NCBI RefSeq assembly: GCF_021513235.1
Contig: NZ_CP090976.1
Span: 2,480,001 to 2,544,000, forward strand
Direction: 5' to 3'
From: Kaistella sp. 97-N-M2
GTDB taxonomy: Bacteria > Bacteroidota > Bacteroidia > Flavobacteriales > Weeksellaceae
DNA: 64,000 nt
The notes beneath the pieces were generated by a model. The model saw only the letters and a list, made by a program, of their open reading frames with translations. It ran no database searches and was not told the origin of the DNA. The position numbers and the translations under genes are program-made. Below are positions 51,060 through 60,006 of the stretch, one piece after another. Within the stretch, counting starts at the first letter, position 1, and each line of letters starts with the position of its first letter.

Positions 51060-53492
51060 ATGGAAACTACCTATATCGAAACCCAGCAAATTTCTTTTCA
51101 GGACTTCAAAAACCAAATCTTAGAAGATTATAAACTGGGAAGAATATCCCGCGAAATGTCTTATTTAGGACGAAGAGAAGTTTTAACCGGCAAAGCAAAA
51201 TTTGGGATCTTCGGTGACGGTAAAGAATTGCCACAGTTAGCGATGGCTAAAGTTTTCAAAGACGGCGATTTTCGCTCCGGTTATTACCGCGACCAAACAT
51301 TTGCCTTAGCGATTAATGCGGTAACAGTCGAAAGTTTTTTCGCACAGTTATATGCAGATACAAGTGTAGCGCGCGAACCCGCTTCGGCAGGCCGACAAAT
51401 GAACGGTCATTATGCCACACGAAGTTTAAACGAAGACGGAAGCTGGAAGGATTTAATGAAACAAAAGAACATCTCTTCCGATATTTCGCCCACTGCCGGA
51501 CAAATGCCGCGCCTCCTCGGCTTGGCTCAGGCTTCCAAAATTTATAAATCTGTAAAGTTTGAAGGGTCAGAAAAATTTTCCAGCAACGGAAATGAAGTAG
51601 CCTTTGGAACCATCGGTGATGCGTCGACAGCGGAAGGACATTTCTGGGAAACCTTAAATGCGGCGTGTGCTTTACAGGTACCGATGATTGTTTCTATTTG
51701 GGACGATGGCTACGGAATTTCGGTTCCGACGCAAAATCAAAGAGCGAAAGCCGATATTTCCGAAATGCTTTCCGGATTTCAAAGAAATGAAGGCGAAAAC
51801 CAAGGTTGCGAAATTATTCAGGTAAAAGCCTGGGATTATCCCGCACTTTTAGATGCGTATGCGCGCGCCGAACATTTTGCACGCACAGAAAGCGTTCCCG
51901 TCGTGGTACATGTGATTGAAGTGACGCAACCGCAAGGCCATTCAACTTCCGGCTCGCATGAAAGATATAAAAATACAGAACGTCTTACCTGGGAAACCGA
52001 GTTCGACGGTCTGGTTCAGTTTAAAGAGTGGATTCTTAATTATTCCATTGAAATCGAAGGCTCTGAACAACAGCTTGCAACGAACGACGAGCTCGAAAAA
52101 ATAGAAACTGACGCCAAGAAATTTGTAAAAGAAGGCCAGAAAAAAGCCTGGGAAAATTATCAGAACTCCATTTCAGACCTCAAAAATTCGGTTATTCCTT
52201 TGGTGGAAGCTTTAAAAAGCGCGAATCCGGAAATTGGTACTGAAATTGAAAAGTTCAAAAAAATAATTTCTGTTGCAAAAAAAGACATCTTTCATTTGGT
52301 TAGAAAATCGCTCCTTTTAACAAGAGGAAAAAATTCAGCCGAAAGACAAAACCTTCAAACCAAATTCGAGGAGATTTACACGGTAGAAAAAGACAACTAT
52401 TCGTCCCATCTCTATTCCCATTCCGACTGGAAAGCCACAAATGTAAAACAAATTGCACCCGTTTATTCGGAAAATTCTGAAATGGTGGACGGACGTTTGG
52501 TCATTCGAAATAATTTCGATAAAATTTTCGATAAATATCCGGAAACACTCGTATTTGGCGAAGACGCCGGTAATATTGGCGATGTTAACCAAGGTCTCGA
52601 AGGACTTCAGGAAAAATACGGCGAACTTCGTGTTGCCGACACCGGAATTCGCGAAGCTACCATTCTCGGTCAGGGGATCGGAATGGCAATGCGTGGTTTA
52701 AGACCGATTGCCGAAATCCAGTATCTCGATTATATTTTATATTGTCTGCAGGGAATGAGCGACGATTTAGCTACCGTTCAGTATCGAACCAAAGGTGGAC
52801 AAAAAGCGCCTGTCATTATCAGAACGCGGGGTCACAGACTCGAAGGAATCTGGCATTCAGGTTCGCCAATGGCTGGAATTATCAACCTTTCGAAAGGAAT
52901 TTTAATTTTGGTGCCTCGAAATCTTACCATTGCAGCCGGATTTTACAATACCATGCTGCAGAGCGACGAACCCGCTTTAATTGTTGAATGCTTAAATGGC
53001 TACCGTTTGAAAGAGAAACAGCCGGACAATTTAGGAGAGTTTACCGTTCCGGTGGGAAAAATCGAAGTAACGAAAGAAGGGAAAGATGTTACGTTGGTGA
53101 CGTACGGTTCTACCTGGAGATTGGTGATGGAAGCGGCTTTGGAACTGGAAAAGATTGGCATTTCGGCGGAAGTGATCGACGTTCAGTCTTTAATTCCGTT
53201 TGATTTAGAGCACGATATTTTAAAAAGCATTCAGAAAACCAACCGTCTGGTCGTTATCGACGAAGATGTAGAAGGCGGAACTTCTGCGTTTATTTTGCAG
53301 CAGATTTTAGAAAAACAAAAAGCCTTTAGATATTTGGATTCTGATCCATTGACGATTTCCGCGGAAAATCACCGGCCGCCGTACGCGAGCGACGGAGATT
53401 ATTTCAGCAAACCAAGTGTTGATGATATGGTGGAGAAAGTATATGCGTTGTTCAACGAAGTAGATCCGGAGAAATTCCCGAAAATTTATTAA
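51060..53492 (+). CDS. 2-oxoacid dehydrogenase E1, fused alpha and beta subunits
   Basis: An 810-residue thiamine-diphosphate enzyme with both E1 halves in one chain, the common form in Bacteroidetes for the branched-chain 2-oxoacid (2-oxoisovalerate) complex. The alpha part (about 1-330) holds the ThDP motif GDASTAEGHFWETLNAACAL through DDGYGISVPT. The beta part (about 470-810) holds FGEDAGNIGDVNQGLEGLQE, DTGIREATILGQGIGMAMRG and IDEDVEGGTSAFILQQILEK. It decarboxylates the 2-oxoacid and transfers the acyl group to an E2 lipoyl domain; E2 is not in the window, but lpdA (E3) is 1.1 kb downstream. Pyruvate as substrate is the alternative. Confidence 0.88.
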   Translation: METTYIETQQISFQDFKNQILEDYKLGRISREMSYLGRREVLTGKAKFGIFGDGKELPQLAMAKVFKDGDFRSGYYRDQTFALAINAVTVESFFAQLYADTSVAREPASAGRQMNGHYATRSLNEDGSWKDLMKQKNISSDISPTAGQMPRLLGLAQASKIYKSVKFEGSEKFSSNGNEVAFGTIGDASTAEGHFWETLNAACALQVPMIVSIWDDGYGISVPTQNQRAKADISEMLSGFQRNEGENQGCEIIQVKAWDYPALLDAYARAEHFARTESVPVVVHVIEVTQPQGHSTSGSHERYKNTERLTWETEFDGLVQFKEWILNYSIEIEGSEQQLATNDELEKIETDAKKFVKEGQKKAWENYQNSISDLKNSVIPLVEALKSANPEIGTEIEKFKKIISVAKKDIFHLVRKSLLLTRGKNSAERQNLQTKFEEIYTVEKDNYSSHLYSHSDWKATNVKQIAPVYSENSEMVDGRLVIRNNFDKIFDKYPETLVFGEDAGNIGDVNQGLEGLQEKYGELRVADTGIREATILGQGIGMAMRGLRPIAEIQYLDYILYCLQGMSDDLATVQYRTKGGQKAPVIIRTRGHRLEGIWHSGSPMAGIINLSKGILILVPRNLTIAAGFYNTMLQSDEPALIVECLNGYRLKEKQPDNLGEFTVPVGKIEVTKEGKDVTLVTYGSTWRLVMEAALELEKIGISAEVIDVQSLIPFDLEHDILKSIQKTNRLVVIDEDVEGGTSAFILQQILEKQKAFRYLDSDPLTISAENHRPPYASDGDYFSKPSVDDMVEKVYALFNEVDPEKFPKIY

Positions 53493-53531
53493 AAGAAAGT
53501 TGGTCAGAGGAGACCAAATGAGTTTTATATT

Positions 53532-53563
53532 AGAGCGAAAGGATGTCCTTCGCTCTTTTTTTT
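53532..53563 (+). terminator. Terminator of the E1 gene
   Basis: AGAGCGAA (53532-53539) / TTCGCTCT (53549-53556) with T run, 40 bases after the stop. Confidence 0.8.
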
Positions 53564-53703
53564 GTGTGATTTAAACTAAAAAAAAATTAATATAATTAAA
53601 AACCCGCTAAAGAAGCCTTTTTTGCAGGATGATGAAAAGCCTGTCAGGAAAAAAAATGATCTGCGATTAGGGAAAACCGTATTTTTTGTCGAAACAGAAA
53701 TCT

Positions 53704-53711
53704 TACTTTTG
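53704..53711 (+). promoter_or_regulatory. -7 element TACTTTTG
   Basis: Exact TAnnTTTG match 60 bases before the ATG at 53772; no standard -33 box. Confidence 0.35.
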
Positions 53712-53771
53712 ATGTAAACACAAGGAAAAAAAATTAATATTCTCGATTTTCTTCCGCTCAAACACAAAAAT

Positions 53772-54206
53772 ATGCTACAAAAAGTTCCCGCCTCGGAAGA
53801 TTTCGAAAGTGCAACTTCCACCGTTTCACAAGATTTAATCGATGTAAAACCTGCAAAAAAAAGTTTTGGCTATTATGATGACGAAGTATCCAATTTATCA
53901 AAAGAAGCTGACGCAAAACCGGCAATCGATTCTATTGCTTACAAGCAACCCCGCATTTCCAGGCAGAAGCTGACCAAACAAAGAAAGGCGGATCCTTCGG
54001 AACTCACTTTGATGGAGTTTTACCTTATAAAACTTCTTTCCGAAGGCGTTTTTCAAAAAAATATGTCGGAAATGCTGAAGCGGCAAAAGATCAAACCAAA
54101 CAGTTTAAGTTCAATTGAAAAAACGTTGAATTATCTGAAGGAAAATTTTTCTGCTAAAAGCAACGAACATTTAATCGCGATCTGCAAAGATCGGGGAATC
54201 ATATAA
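53772..54206 (+). CDS. HTH-like protein of unknown function
   Basis: A 144-residue soluble protein. Residues 1-75 are acidic-then-basic and look unstructured (LTKQRKADPSE). Residues about 78-144 run ELTLMEFYLIKLLSEGVFQK, MSEMLKRQKIKPNSLSSIEK, LNYLKENFSAKSNEHLIAIC, DRGII. This follows the spacing of a LuxR/GerE helix-turn-helix (E...i.LlseG...k.i...l....sl...i..l.......s...li......gii), but the recognition helix is diverged. I therefore call it HTH-like only. Between fused E1 and lpdA, without obvious operon link. DNA binding untested. Confidence 0.5.
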   Translation: MLQKVPASEDFESATSTVSQDLIDVKPAKKSFGYYDDEVSNLSKEADAKPAIDSIAYKQPRISRQKLTKQRKADPSELTLMEFYLIKLLSEGVFQKNMSEMLKRQKIKPNSLSSIEKTLNYLKENFSAKSNEHLIAICKDRGII

Positions 54207-54417
54207 AAATATCTTCCCTGCATTTTCAGTAATAATTCTAAATTTTAGGAGAAAACATACCGCTTTATGGTATCCCGTAAGGAAGTCTTGTGGCAGAACT
54301 GTATATTTGGGAATCCTTAAAAAATTTCAGCCGCACCGCTCCAGACTGCAAAAACTCAACGCTCAAAACACAAATTTCTATAGTTTTCTGGAGCAAGTGG
54401 TTGGAAGAATAACTAAA

Positions 54418-54549
54418 TCAATTCAAAATATCTGCCTCAATTTCGAATTTTAAAATTTTTGCGCAGTCAAGGCGTGTTTTTGCATCGGAATCATTAGGTA
54501 TTGTCTCTCTTCGTTCCAAATCTTGCACGGTTTTGAATGAAAAATTCAT
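54418..54549 (-). pseudogene. Possible Xre-type HTH remnant
   Basis: A 43-codon minus-strand frame in the 379-base gap before lpdA. Its start, MNFSFKTVQDLERRETIPND, resembles the end of an Xre HTH in which the third helix is followed by 'TV.DLERG...P'; the following residues lose the pattern. No first helices are present. Probably a decayed fragment. The rest of the gap (54207-54417) shows no feature beyond open but featureless sequence. Confidence 0.3.
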
Positions 54550-54585
54550 AAAAAATTCCGTAAATTCGCATCAAATTTTTAAATA

Positions 54586-55977
54586 ATGAACTACGATATT
54601 ATTGTCATTGGGAGTGGTCCGGGTGGATATGTTACGGCGATCAGAGCCGCACAACTAGGTTTTAAAACTGCCATTATCGAAAAAGAAAGCCTGGGTGGAA
54701 TTTGTTTGAATTGGGGCTGTATCCCAACCAAAGCATTGCTAAAATCCGCGCACGTTTTTAAATATTTGCAACAAGCCGAACAATACGGTTTAAATAAAGT
54801 AGAAAATCCCGGTTTCGATTTTTCTAAAGTCATCCAGCGCAGTAGAGGCGTGGCCACCAAAATGAGTGGGGGAATCGCCTTCCTCATGAAGAAAAACAAG
54901 ATCGACGTTATTATGGGAACGGCCAAAATTCAAAAAGGCAAAAAAGTTTCTGTAACCGATAAAGACGGAAAAGCCACGGAATATTCCGGCGAGCATATCA
55001 TTATCGCTACGGGCGCGCGTTCCCGTGAATTGCCAAACATTCCACAGGATGGAAAAAAAATAATAGGATACCGTCAGGCGATGGTTCTGCCAGAACAGCC
55101 CAAATCCATGATCGTTGTCGGCTCAGGTGCGATTGGTATTGAGTTCGCTGATTTCTATAACACCATGGGAACGAAAGTAACCGTTGTGGAATTCATGCCG
55201 AACATTCTGCCCGTGGAAGACGAAGACACATCGAAACACGTGGAGAAATCTCTGAAAAAATCCGGGATCGAAATCATGACCAACGCTTCTGTCGAATCGG
55301 TGGATACTTCCGGAAACGGCGTAAAAGCTACCGTGAAAACCGCGACCGGAAACATTACTTTAGAAGCAGATATTTTACTATCTGCTGTGGGAATCGCTTC
55401 CAATATTGAAGGTCAGGGCTTCGAAGAAGTGGGAATTCAAACGGATAAAGGAAAAGTTTTGGTCAACGAATGGTATGAAACTTCTGTTCCCGGCTATTAC
55501 GCAATTGGCGATATTTTGGCCACTCAGGCTTTAGCGCACGTTGCATCTGCCGAAGGAATCACGTGTGTAGAGAAGATCAAAGGGCTTCATGTAGAAAAAA
55601 TTGATTACGGCAATATTCCGGGTTGTACCTACGCGCATCCGGAAGTAGCCTCAGTTGGTTTAACCGAAAAACAGGCGAAAGAAAAAGGCTACGAACTGAA
55701 AGTTGGTAAATTCCCGTTCTCCGCTTCCGGAAAAGCCACTGCCAACGGCGATACCGATGGTTTCATCAAAGTAATATTTGATGCCAAGTACGGCGAATGG
55801 CTCGGTTGTCATATGGTTGGCGACGGCGTGACCGATATGATTGCGGAAGCGGTTGTAGCGCGTAAACTGGAAACTACCGGACATGAAGTTTTAAAATCTA
55901 TTCATCCGCACCCGACGATTTCGGAAGCCGTGATGGAAGCTGTTGCCGCCGCTTACGGCGAGGTAATTCACATTTAA
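54586..55977 (+). CDS. lpdA: Dihydrolipoyl dehydrogenase (E3)
   Basis: A 463-residue FAD/NAD disulfide oxidoreductase that reoxidises the lipoyl groups of 2-oxoacid dehydrogenase and glycine cleavage complexes. FAD motif YDIIVIGSGPGGYVTAIRAA at the N-terminus, redox-active pair in GGICLNWGCIPTKALL (Cys about 41 and 46), NAD motif MIVVGSGAIGIEFADFYN (about 171-188) and the C-terminal His-Pro-Glu catalytic dyad in SIHPHPTISEAVMEA. Length is standard. The start ATG 54586 is preceded by a TAAATTCG box (one mismatch). It likely serves both the E1 enzyme upstream and the GcvP system. Confidence 0.95.
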   Translation: MNYDIIVIGSGPGGYVTAIRAAQLGFKTAIIEKESLGGICLNWGCIPTKALLKSAHVFKYLQQAEQYGLNKVENPGFDFSKVIQRSRGVATKMSGGIAFLMKKNKIDVIMGTAKIQKGKKVSVTDKDGKATEYSGEHIIIATGARSRELPNIPQDGKKIIGYRQAMVLPEQPKSMIVVGSGAIGIEFADFYNTMGTKVTVVEFMPNILPVEDEDTSKHVEKSLKKSGIEIMTNASVESVDTSGNGVKATVKTATGNITLEADILLSAVGIASNIEGQGFEEVGIQTDKGKVLVNEWYETSVPGYYAIGDILATQALAHVASAEGITCVEKIKGLHVEKIDYGNIPGCTYAHPEVASVGLTEKQAKEKGYELKVGKFPFSASGKATANGDTDGFIKVIFDAKYGEWLGCHMVGDGVTDMIAEAVVARKLETTGHEVLKSIHPHPTISEAVMEAVAAAYGEVIHI

Positions 55978-56040
55978 AGTTTTCTAAAATATTTTATCAA
56001 GAACTTCAGTGTAACGCTGGAGTTCTTTTTCGTTTGGCGT

Positions 56041-56065
56041 CATTGCGAGCGGAGCGAAGCAATCC
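56041..56065. repeat. CATTGCGAG...GAAGCAATCC extragenic element, copy 2
   Basis: CATTGCGAGC, short centre, GAAGCAATCC; same ends as the element at 24776-24823. It lies 64 bases after lpdA in the gene-poor stretch 55978-56725. Confidence 0.6.
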
Positions 56066-56143
56066 TTTAAATTTTTATATCTGGATTTTTTGTGGCAGAC
56101 ATTTCCGTCTGGAATTTATACTGACCCTGTCGAAGTACTCCCG

Positions 56144-56203
56144 CTTTTTTTGCTTCACTTCCTTGCGTAGAAAAGAGCACCGTTCAAGCAGGGCTGCAGA
56201 GTG
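56144..56203. repeat. Extragenic element, copy 2 (CCCGCTTTTTTT...GGGCTGCA)
   Basis: Shares CCCGCTTTTTTT, AAAAGAGC, a CC..TCA..G block and GGGCTGCA with 46786-46855, in the same order; the centres differ. Confidence 0.55.
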
Positions 56204-56367
56204 GGCAATTTTCTACAATTATGAAAGTTTTAAAAGCGGTTGGTGGCGAAATAAAAGTTAGTCCAACGGCTGTTTGAACGAACGCTATTAATAAGTTCTA
56301 CTTTCGCAACATTTTCGGCCTCGCGGAAAAGGTTACAGAATTGTAAAAAAAATGGTAAAGGTTCACA

Positions 56368-56535
56368 GAAATCGTATATCAACCTGTAGAAATGATTCCG
56401 CAACGTAGAGAAATGATTCCGCAAGGCAAAGAAACCATTCCGCAACGTAAAGAAATCATTCCGCAACGTGCAGAAACGATATATCAACCGCTGGAAATCA
56501 TTCCGCAACCTCCAGAAACGATAAAACAACATTGC
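56368..56535. repeat. 21-bp minisatellite, eight units
   Basis: Eight contiguous 21-base units each starting GAAA; the commonest form is GAAATGATTCCGCAACGTA plus two variable bases. Units 1 and 6 instead carry TATATCAACC, and unit 8 is diverged. As 21 is a multiple of three, both strands stay open: plus reads EMIPQRR-like heptads, minus reads LRN-F heptads. No promoter or family match supports either as a gene. Confidence 0.85.
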
Positions 56536-56683
56536 GCATCCATTTCAGTAACTGTTTATCCATATAAATGGCATTTTTATTGAATTATAAGTGCAAAATA
56601 TGCATAAATAATTATTTTTCACAATTAGTGTCCTCTGCGTATTTACTTTAAAGTTATTTATGCAAAACAGTACTTACTCCCAC

Positions 56684-56716
56684 AAAACTTCGGTTCTTAA
56701 CTGAAGTTTTCTTTAT
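56684..56716 (+). promoter_or_regulatory. Terminator-like hairpin just before the VIT1-type gene
   Basis: AAAACTTCGGTT (56684-56695) pairs with AACTGAAGTTTT (56699-56710, one G-U pair) and is followed by T-rich sequence, only 15 bases before the ATG at 56726. It may end upstream transcription or act as a leader attenuator. Confidence 0.5.
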
Positions 56717-56725
56717 TTTTACTGC

Positions 56726-57427
56726 ATGGAAAAAGAAATTCAGTTCGAAGATCATTTTATTAACCGAAGCAACTGGATTCGTGCCTCGGTTTTGGGTGCC
56801 AACGACGGTATTTTGTCCGTTGCAAGTATCGCGATCGGCGTTGCCGCGGCGGGAAGTTCAAAGGAAGTTTTGGTTTTAGCCTCGCTCGCAGGTCTGGTAG
56901 CCGGCGTTTTTGCGATGGCCGCCGGCGAATATGTGTCCGTCAGTTCACAGGCCGATATCGAAGCCGCGGACCTGAAGCGCGAGGCAAAGGAACTCGAAGA
57001 AATGCCCGAGCACGAAATGCGCGAACTCGCAAAAATTTACCAACGGCGCGGACTTACAGAGGAACTGTCGCTGCAGGTCGCGCAGCAGCTGCACGATCAT
57101 AACGCCCTCGAAGCGCATGCCCGGGACGAGCTCGGCATCAACGAAATTATGAAAGCCCAACCGTTCCAGGCTGCTTTTGCAAGCGGCGCGTCTTTTATAG
57201 CGGGTGGAATTCTGCCGCTTTTGGTGAGCATTTTCTTGCCTCTGGACAACATGCTTTATTTTCAGTACGGTTTCACCATTATTTTTCTGGTGATTTTAGG
57301 ATATCTGTCGGCCCGCGGCGGCGGCTCGCACATCCTAAGTTCGGTTGTCCGCGTGACGGTTTGGGGAACTTTAGCCATGATTGCCGCGGCATTTACGGGC
57401 TATTTGTTTGGAGTGAACATTAATTAA
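56726..57427 (+). CDS. VIT1/CCC1-family metal transporter
   Basis: A 233-residue membrane protein of the VIT1/CCC1 family, which moves Fe2+ or Mn2+. First helix region NWIRASVLGANDGILSVASI carries the conserved N-D-G motif; MAAGEYVSVSSQADIEAADL (about 70-90) is the family's second signature, followed by a cytoplasmic, Glu-rich metal-binding loop (ELEEMPEHEMREL). Three further helices complete the C-terminus. Five helices and the length fit. A hairpin sits in the leader. It is followed after 4 bases by the patatin gene, implying co-transcription. Confidence 0.9.
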   Translation: MEKEIQFEDHFINRSNWIRASVLGANDGILSVASIAIGVAAAGSSKEVLVLASLAGLVAGVFAMAAGEYVSVSSQADIEAADLKREAKELEEMPEHEMRELAKIYQRRGLTEELSLQVAQQLHDHNALEAHARDELGINEIMKAQPFQAAFASGASFIAGGILPLLVSIFLPLDNMLYFQYGFTIIFLVILGYLSARGGGSHILSSVVRVTVWGTLAMIAAAFTGYLFGVNIN

Positions 57428-57431
57428 AGCC

Positions 57432-58199
57432 ATGAAAGATTTAGGATTAGTGCTTTCCGGTGGCGGCACGAAAGGCGTAGCGCACGCCGGAGTTTTAAAA
57501 TTTTTAGACGAAAAAAACATCGAACCCGATATTTTAGCGTGTTGCAGTGCCGGCTCTATTGTCGGCGCCTTGCATGGCGTGGGAAAATCTGGGGAAGAAA
57601 TCCTGGATTTTTTTAAATCGGTTTACTTTTTTAACTGGCGGCATTTCACTTTCAATAAGCCGGGTTTGGTGTCTTCGGTTATTTTTTCCAATTATCTGAA
57701 TCCCATATTTAAAGATATGACCTTGGGCGAGTTGAATGTTGATTTGAAAATTATCGCCACAGAGCTGGTTTCCGGCGAACAAAAGATTTTTCAGGCCGAA
57801 AGCAAAATCGTGGACGCCATTATTGCATCGTGTTCCATCCCGGGGATTACGGTGCCCTACATTGTAGGTAACGAAATGTTCAGCGATGGCGGTGTGCTCA
57901 ATAATTTTCCGGCGGATGTAATTCATCAGGAATGTAAAAAACTCATCGGCGTGTATGTGTCGCCACCGCAGGATGTGGTAATTGGCGATCTGCACAGCAT
58001 TAAAGCAATTACCACCCGCGCATACGAACTTATGTCGCACCGCACAGAAATCCACAAGTTTGCGTACTGCGACTGGATTATCACCTCTAAAAAACTGGCG
58101 AATTACGGCACTTTCGAAAGAAAGGCCAGCCGCCTGGAAGAGATTTTCGAAATTGGATATCAGGCGGCAAAAGAATCGTATGAAAATTTTTCGCTTTAA
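57432..58199 (+). CDS. Patatin-like phospholipase
   Basis: A 255-residue lipid acyl hydrolase. Oxyanion-hole glycine motif LVLSGGGTKGVAHAGVLKFL at the N-terminus, nucleophile Ser in CCSAGSIVGALHG (GxSxG variant C-S-A-G-S), and the dyad aspartate in FSDGGVLNNFPAD. No signal peptide or membrane helix, so cytoplasmic. Length is typical of bacterial patatins. Starts 4 bases after the VIT1-type stop; its stop overlaps the stop of dgkA on the opposite strand by four bases. Substrate not deducible. Confidence 0.9.
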   Translation: MKDLGLVLSGGGTKGVAHAGVLKFLDEKNIEPDILACCSAGSIVGALHGVGKSGEEILDFFKSVYFFNWRHFTFNKPGLVSSVIFSNYLNPIFKDMTLGELNVDLKIIATELVSGEQKIFQAESKIVDAIIASCSIPGITVPYIVGNEMFSDGGVLNNFPADVIHQECKKLIGVYVSPPQDVVIGDLHSIKAITTRAYELMSHRTEIHKFAYCDWIITSKKLANYGTFERKASRLEEIFEIGYQAAKESYENFSL

Positions 58200-58549
58200 A
58201 ATAAATATTTCCAGTACACCAAAATTCCCACGCAAACTGCCGCAAAAGACATCAGGAGAACCGCTCCGGCGGAAATATCTTTAATGATTTTTATGCGCCC
58301 GTCAAAGTCGGGTTGTACTACATCGCAGATTTTTTCGACGGCAGTATTTAAGATTTCCAGACTTAAGACGGCGAAACTTACGATTAAAATTAAAGCGGTA
58401 TCGGTAGCATTTAACTTCAAAAAAACAATCAGGAAAGCATTAAGAAGAAGCCCGAAAATTTCGAGCTGAAAATTACGTTCAGATTTCAACATCCACACAA
58501 CACCGTGAAGGGAATTTAAAAAACTTTTGTAAAACGAAGGTTTCCTCAT
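58196..58549 (-). CDS. dgkA: Diacylglycerol kinase (DgkA/UdpK type)
   Basis: A 117-residue integral membrane kinase with three helices. N-terminal YKSFLNSLHGVVWMLKSERNF and the catalytic motif LSLEILNTAVEKICDVVQPD (about 62-81, the family's E-x3-NTA-x-E signature) are present; ISAGAVLLMSFAAVCVGIL is the third helix. It phosphorylates diacylglycerol or undecaprenol; Gram-positive-type UdpK and Gram-negative DgkA cannot be separated by eye here. It begins at the base where the M28 peptidase gene ends, and converges on the patatin gene, another lipid enzyme. Confidence 0.88.
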   Translation of the reverse strand: MRKPSFYKSFLNSLHGVVWMLKSERNFQLEIFGLLLNAFLIVFLKLNATDTALILIVSFAVLSLEILNTAVEKICDVVQPDFDGRIKIIKDISAGAVLLMSFAAVCVGILVYWKYLF

Positions 58550-59913
58550 TACCAGTTTTTATCGATCATATAAATCAACTGGCTCATCACCACCGAACCT
58601 AACAGCAGTTCGCGGCGGTTTACTTTGTCGAAAGTATCTTCGTCGGAGTGATGAATGTCGAAATACCGCTGGGAGTCGGGCACCAATTCCGCCAAAGGAA
58701 CGCCGAATTCCTTCATCGGTTCGATATCCGTTCCGGCATACTGCATTTCCAAATTATGCACTCCGTAGGGGAGAAAAAGATTTTTCCAGGACTGAATCTG
58801 GGTTCTTTTTTCGGGGCTCATCACCAAAGCAATTCCGCGCGGCGTAAAACCGCCACCGTCGCTTTCGATGGCGAACAGGTGTTTTTCGTTATTTTTTTTG
58901 ATATTCTCTGCGTACGTATTTCCGCCTTTTACACCATTTTCTTCGTTGGCAAAACATACCACTCGAAGCGTGTGGTTATTTTTCAGCCCCAAGCTTTTAA
59001 AAGTTCGCAGCACCTCGATGCTTTGTACAATCCCGGCGCCGTCGTCCTGCGCGCCTTCGCCCACGTCCCAGGAATCCAGATGGCCGCTGACCACGATAAC
59101 GTTTTGGTCTTTTTTGCCTGTAATTTCCCCGATCACGGTGTGCGAAAGTTTTTCGCCTTTCATGGTGCAGTTCGAATTCAGTTTCGCAAAAACTTTTTTG
59201 GATTTTAAAGTTTTTTGCAGTTCGTCAGCGCTTTTCGGTCCAATGGCGACTGCCGGAATTTTTGCCGTATCGTCGGCGTCATAACGCATCATTCCCGTGT
59301 GCGGAACGTCATCCAAAGCGGAAGAAAGCGAGCGGATGATTACGGCTTTTGCGCCTCTTTTTCCGGCCCAGGAAGCAGCACTTCGGCGGTATTTCCCCGC
59401 ATCGCCGTAGGCCTGTCCCGTGCTGATAAACTTTTGATTAAAAGCGTAATTGAAGAAAATAATTTTTCCTTTTACGGCTGCATCGGGCAGTTGATCAAAA
59501 TCTTCTTTATTTTTCACGAAGACGATTTCCGCTTCTACATCTTTACCTTTTGTGCCCTCGGAATTCCCCAAAGAAAGCATGCGCAAAGATTTCCACTTGC
59601 CGTTTGGTTCTTTTATTTGAAGAGATTCCTTACCGCGTTCCCACACCGGCACCATTACATCTTCTTTCCAAACCTTATCCGCGCCGGCTTCCTTTAATTT
59701 CAAAACTGCCCAATCGGTAGCTTTTTCGTAAGCGGCAGAACCACTTAAGCGATGGCCTATATTCTGGGTAAGATCGCTCAGATTTTCATAAGCGGTACCG
59801 TTGACCAAAATTTCGTCGGAGATATTTTTAAATTGGACTGAATCTTTTTGATTTTGAGAAAATAAAATTCCGCCCAGAAAGAGCGGAAGTATTTTTAGTA
59901 AAGGATATTTCAT
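58549..59913 (-). CDS. Secreted M28-family zinc aminopeptidase
   Basis: A 454-residue exported peptidase with signal peptide (LLKILPLFLGGILFSQ). An inserted PA domain (about 120-230) precedes the M28 core. Metal ligands are in VVSGHLDSWDVGEGAQDDGA (His and Asp; about 275-294), ANEENGVKGG (the catalytic Glu pair) and near the C-terminus FDIHHSDEDTFDKV. The family contains aminopeptidases and carboxypeptidases; specificity is unresolved. Its stop abuts the dgkA start, so the two may be co-transcribed. Confidence 0.9.
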   Translation of the reverse strand: MKYPLLKILPLFLGGILFSQNQKDSVQFKNISDEILVNGTAYENLSDLTQNIGHRLSGSAAYEKATDWAVLKLKEAGADKVWKEDVMVPVWERGKESLQIKEPNGKWKSLRMLSLGNSEGTKGKDVEAEIVFVKNKEDFDQLPDAAVKGKIIFFNYAFNQKFISTGQAYGDAGKYRRSAASWAGKRGAKAVIIRSLSSALDDVPHTGMMRYDADDTAKIPAVAIGPKSADELQKTLKSKKVFAKLNSNCTMKGEKLSHTVIGEITGKKDQNVIVVSGHLDSWDVGEGAQDDGAGIVQSIEVLRTFKSLGLKNNHTLRVVCFANEENGVKGGNTYAENIKKNNEKHLFAIESDGGGFTPRGIALVMSPEKRTQIQSWKNLFLPYGVHNLEMQYAGTDIEPMKEFGVPLAELVPDSQRYFDIHHSDEDTFDKVNRRELLLGSVVMSQLIYMIDKNW

Positions 59914-60006
59914 GGGTTGAGTTAAATGATAGACCCAAATTTAAACAAATTAATCTGAAAAATAAGGGATCATCCTCAAATTATACGCAGGCATAAACGG
60001 CGGATG

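Noticed and set aside
53576..53821. 81-codon minus-strand frame
   Set aside because: AT-rich, Phe/Ser/Lys-rich, overlaps the start of the HTH-like gene, no motif.
54291..54413. GTG-started 40-codon plus-strand frame
   Set aside because: No recognisable protein features and no start signal.
56230..56532. 100-codon minus-strand frame with LRN-F heptads
   Set aside because: It is the complement of the 21-bp repeat; openness follows from the repeat length being a multiple of three. No start signal, promoter or family.
56392..56583. 63-codon plus-strand frame with IPQ heptads
   Set aside because: Same repeat, no promoter; the part beyond the array is low-complexity and not protein-like.
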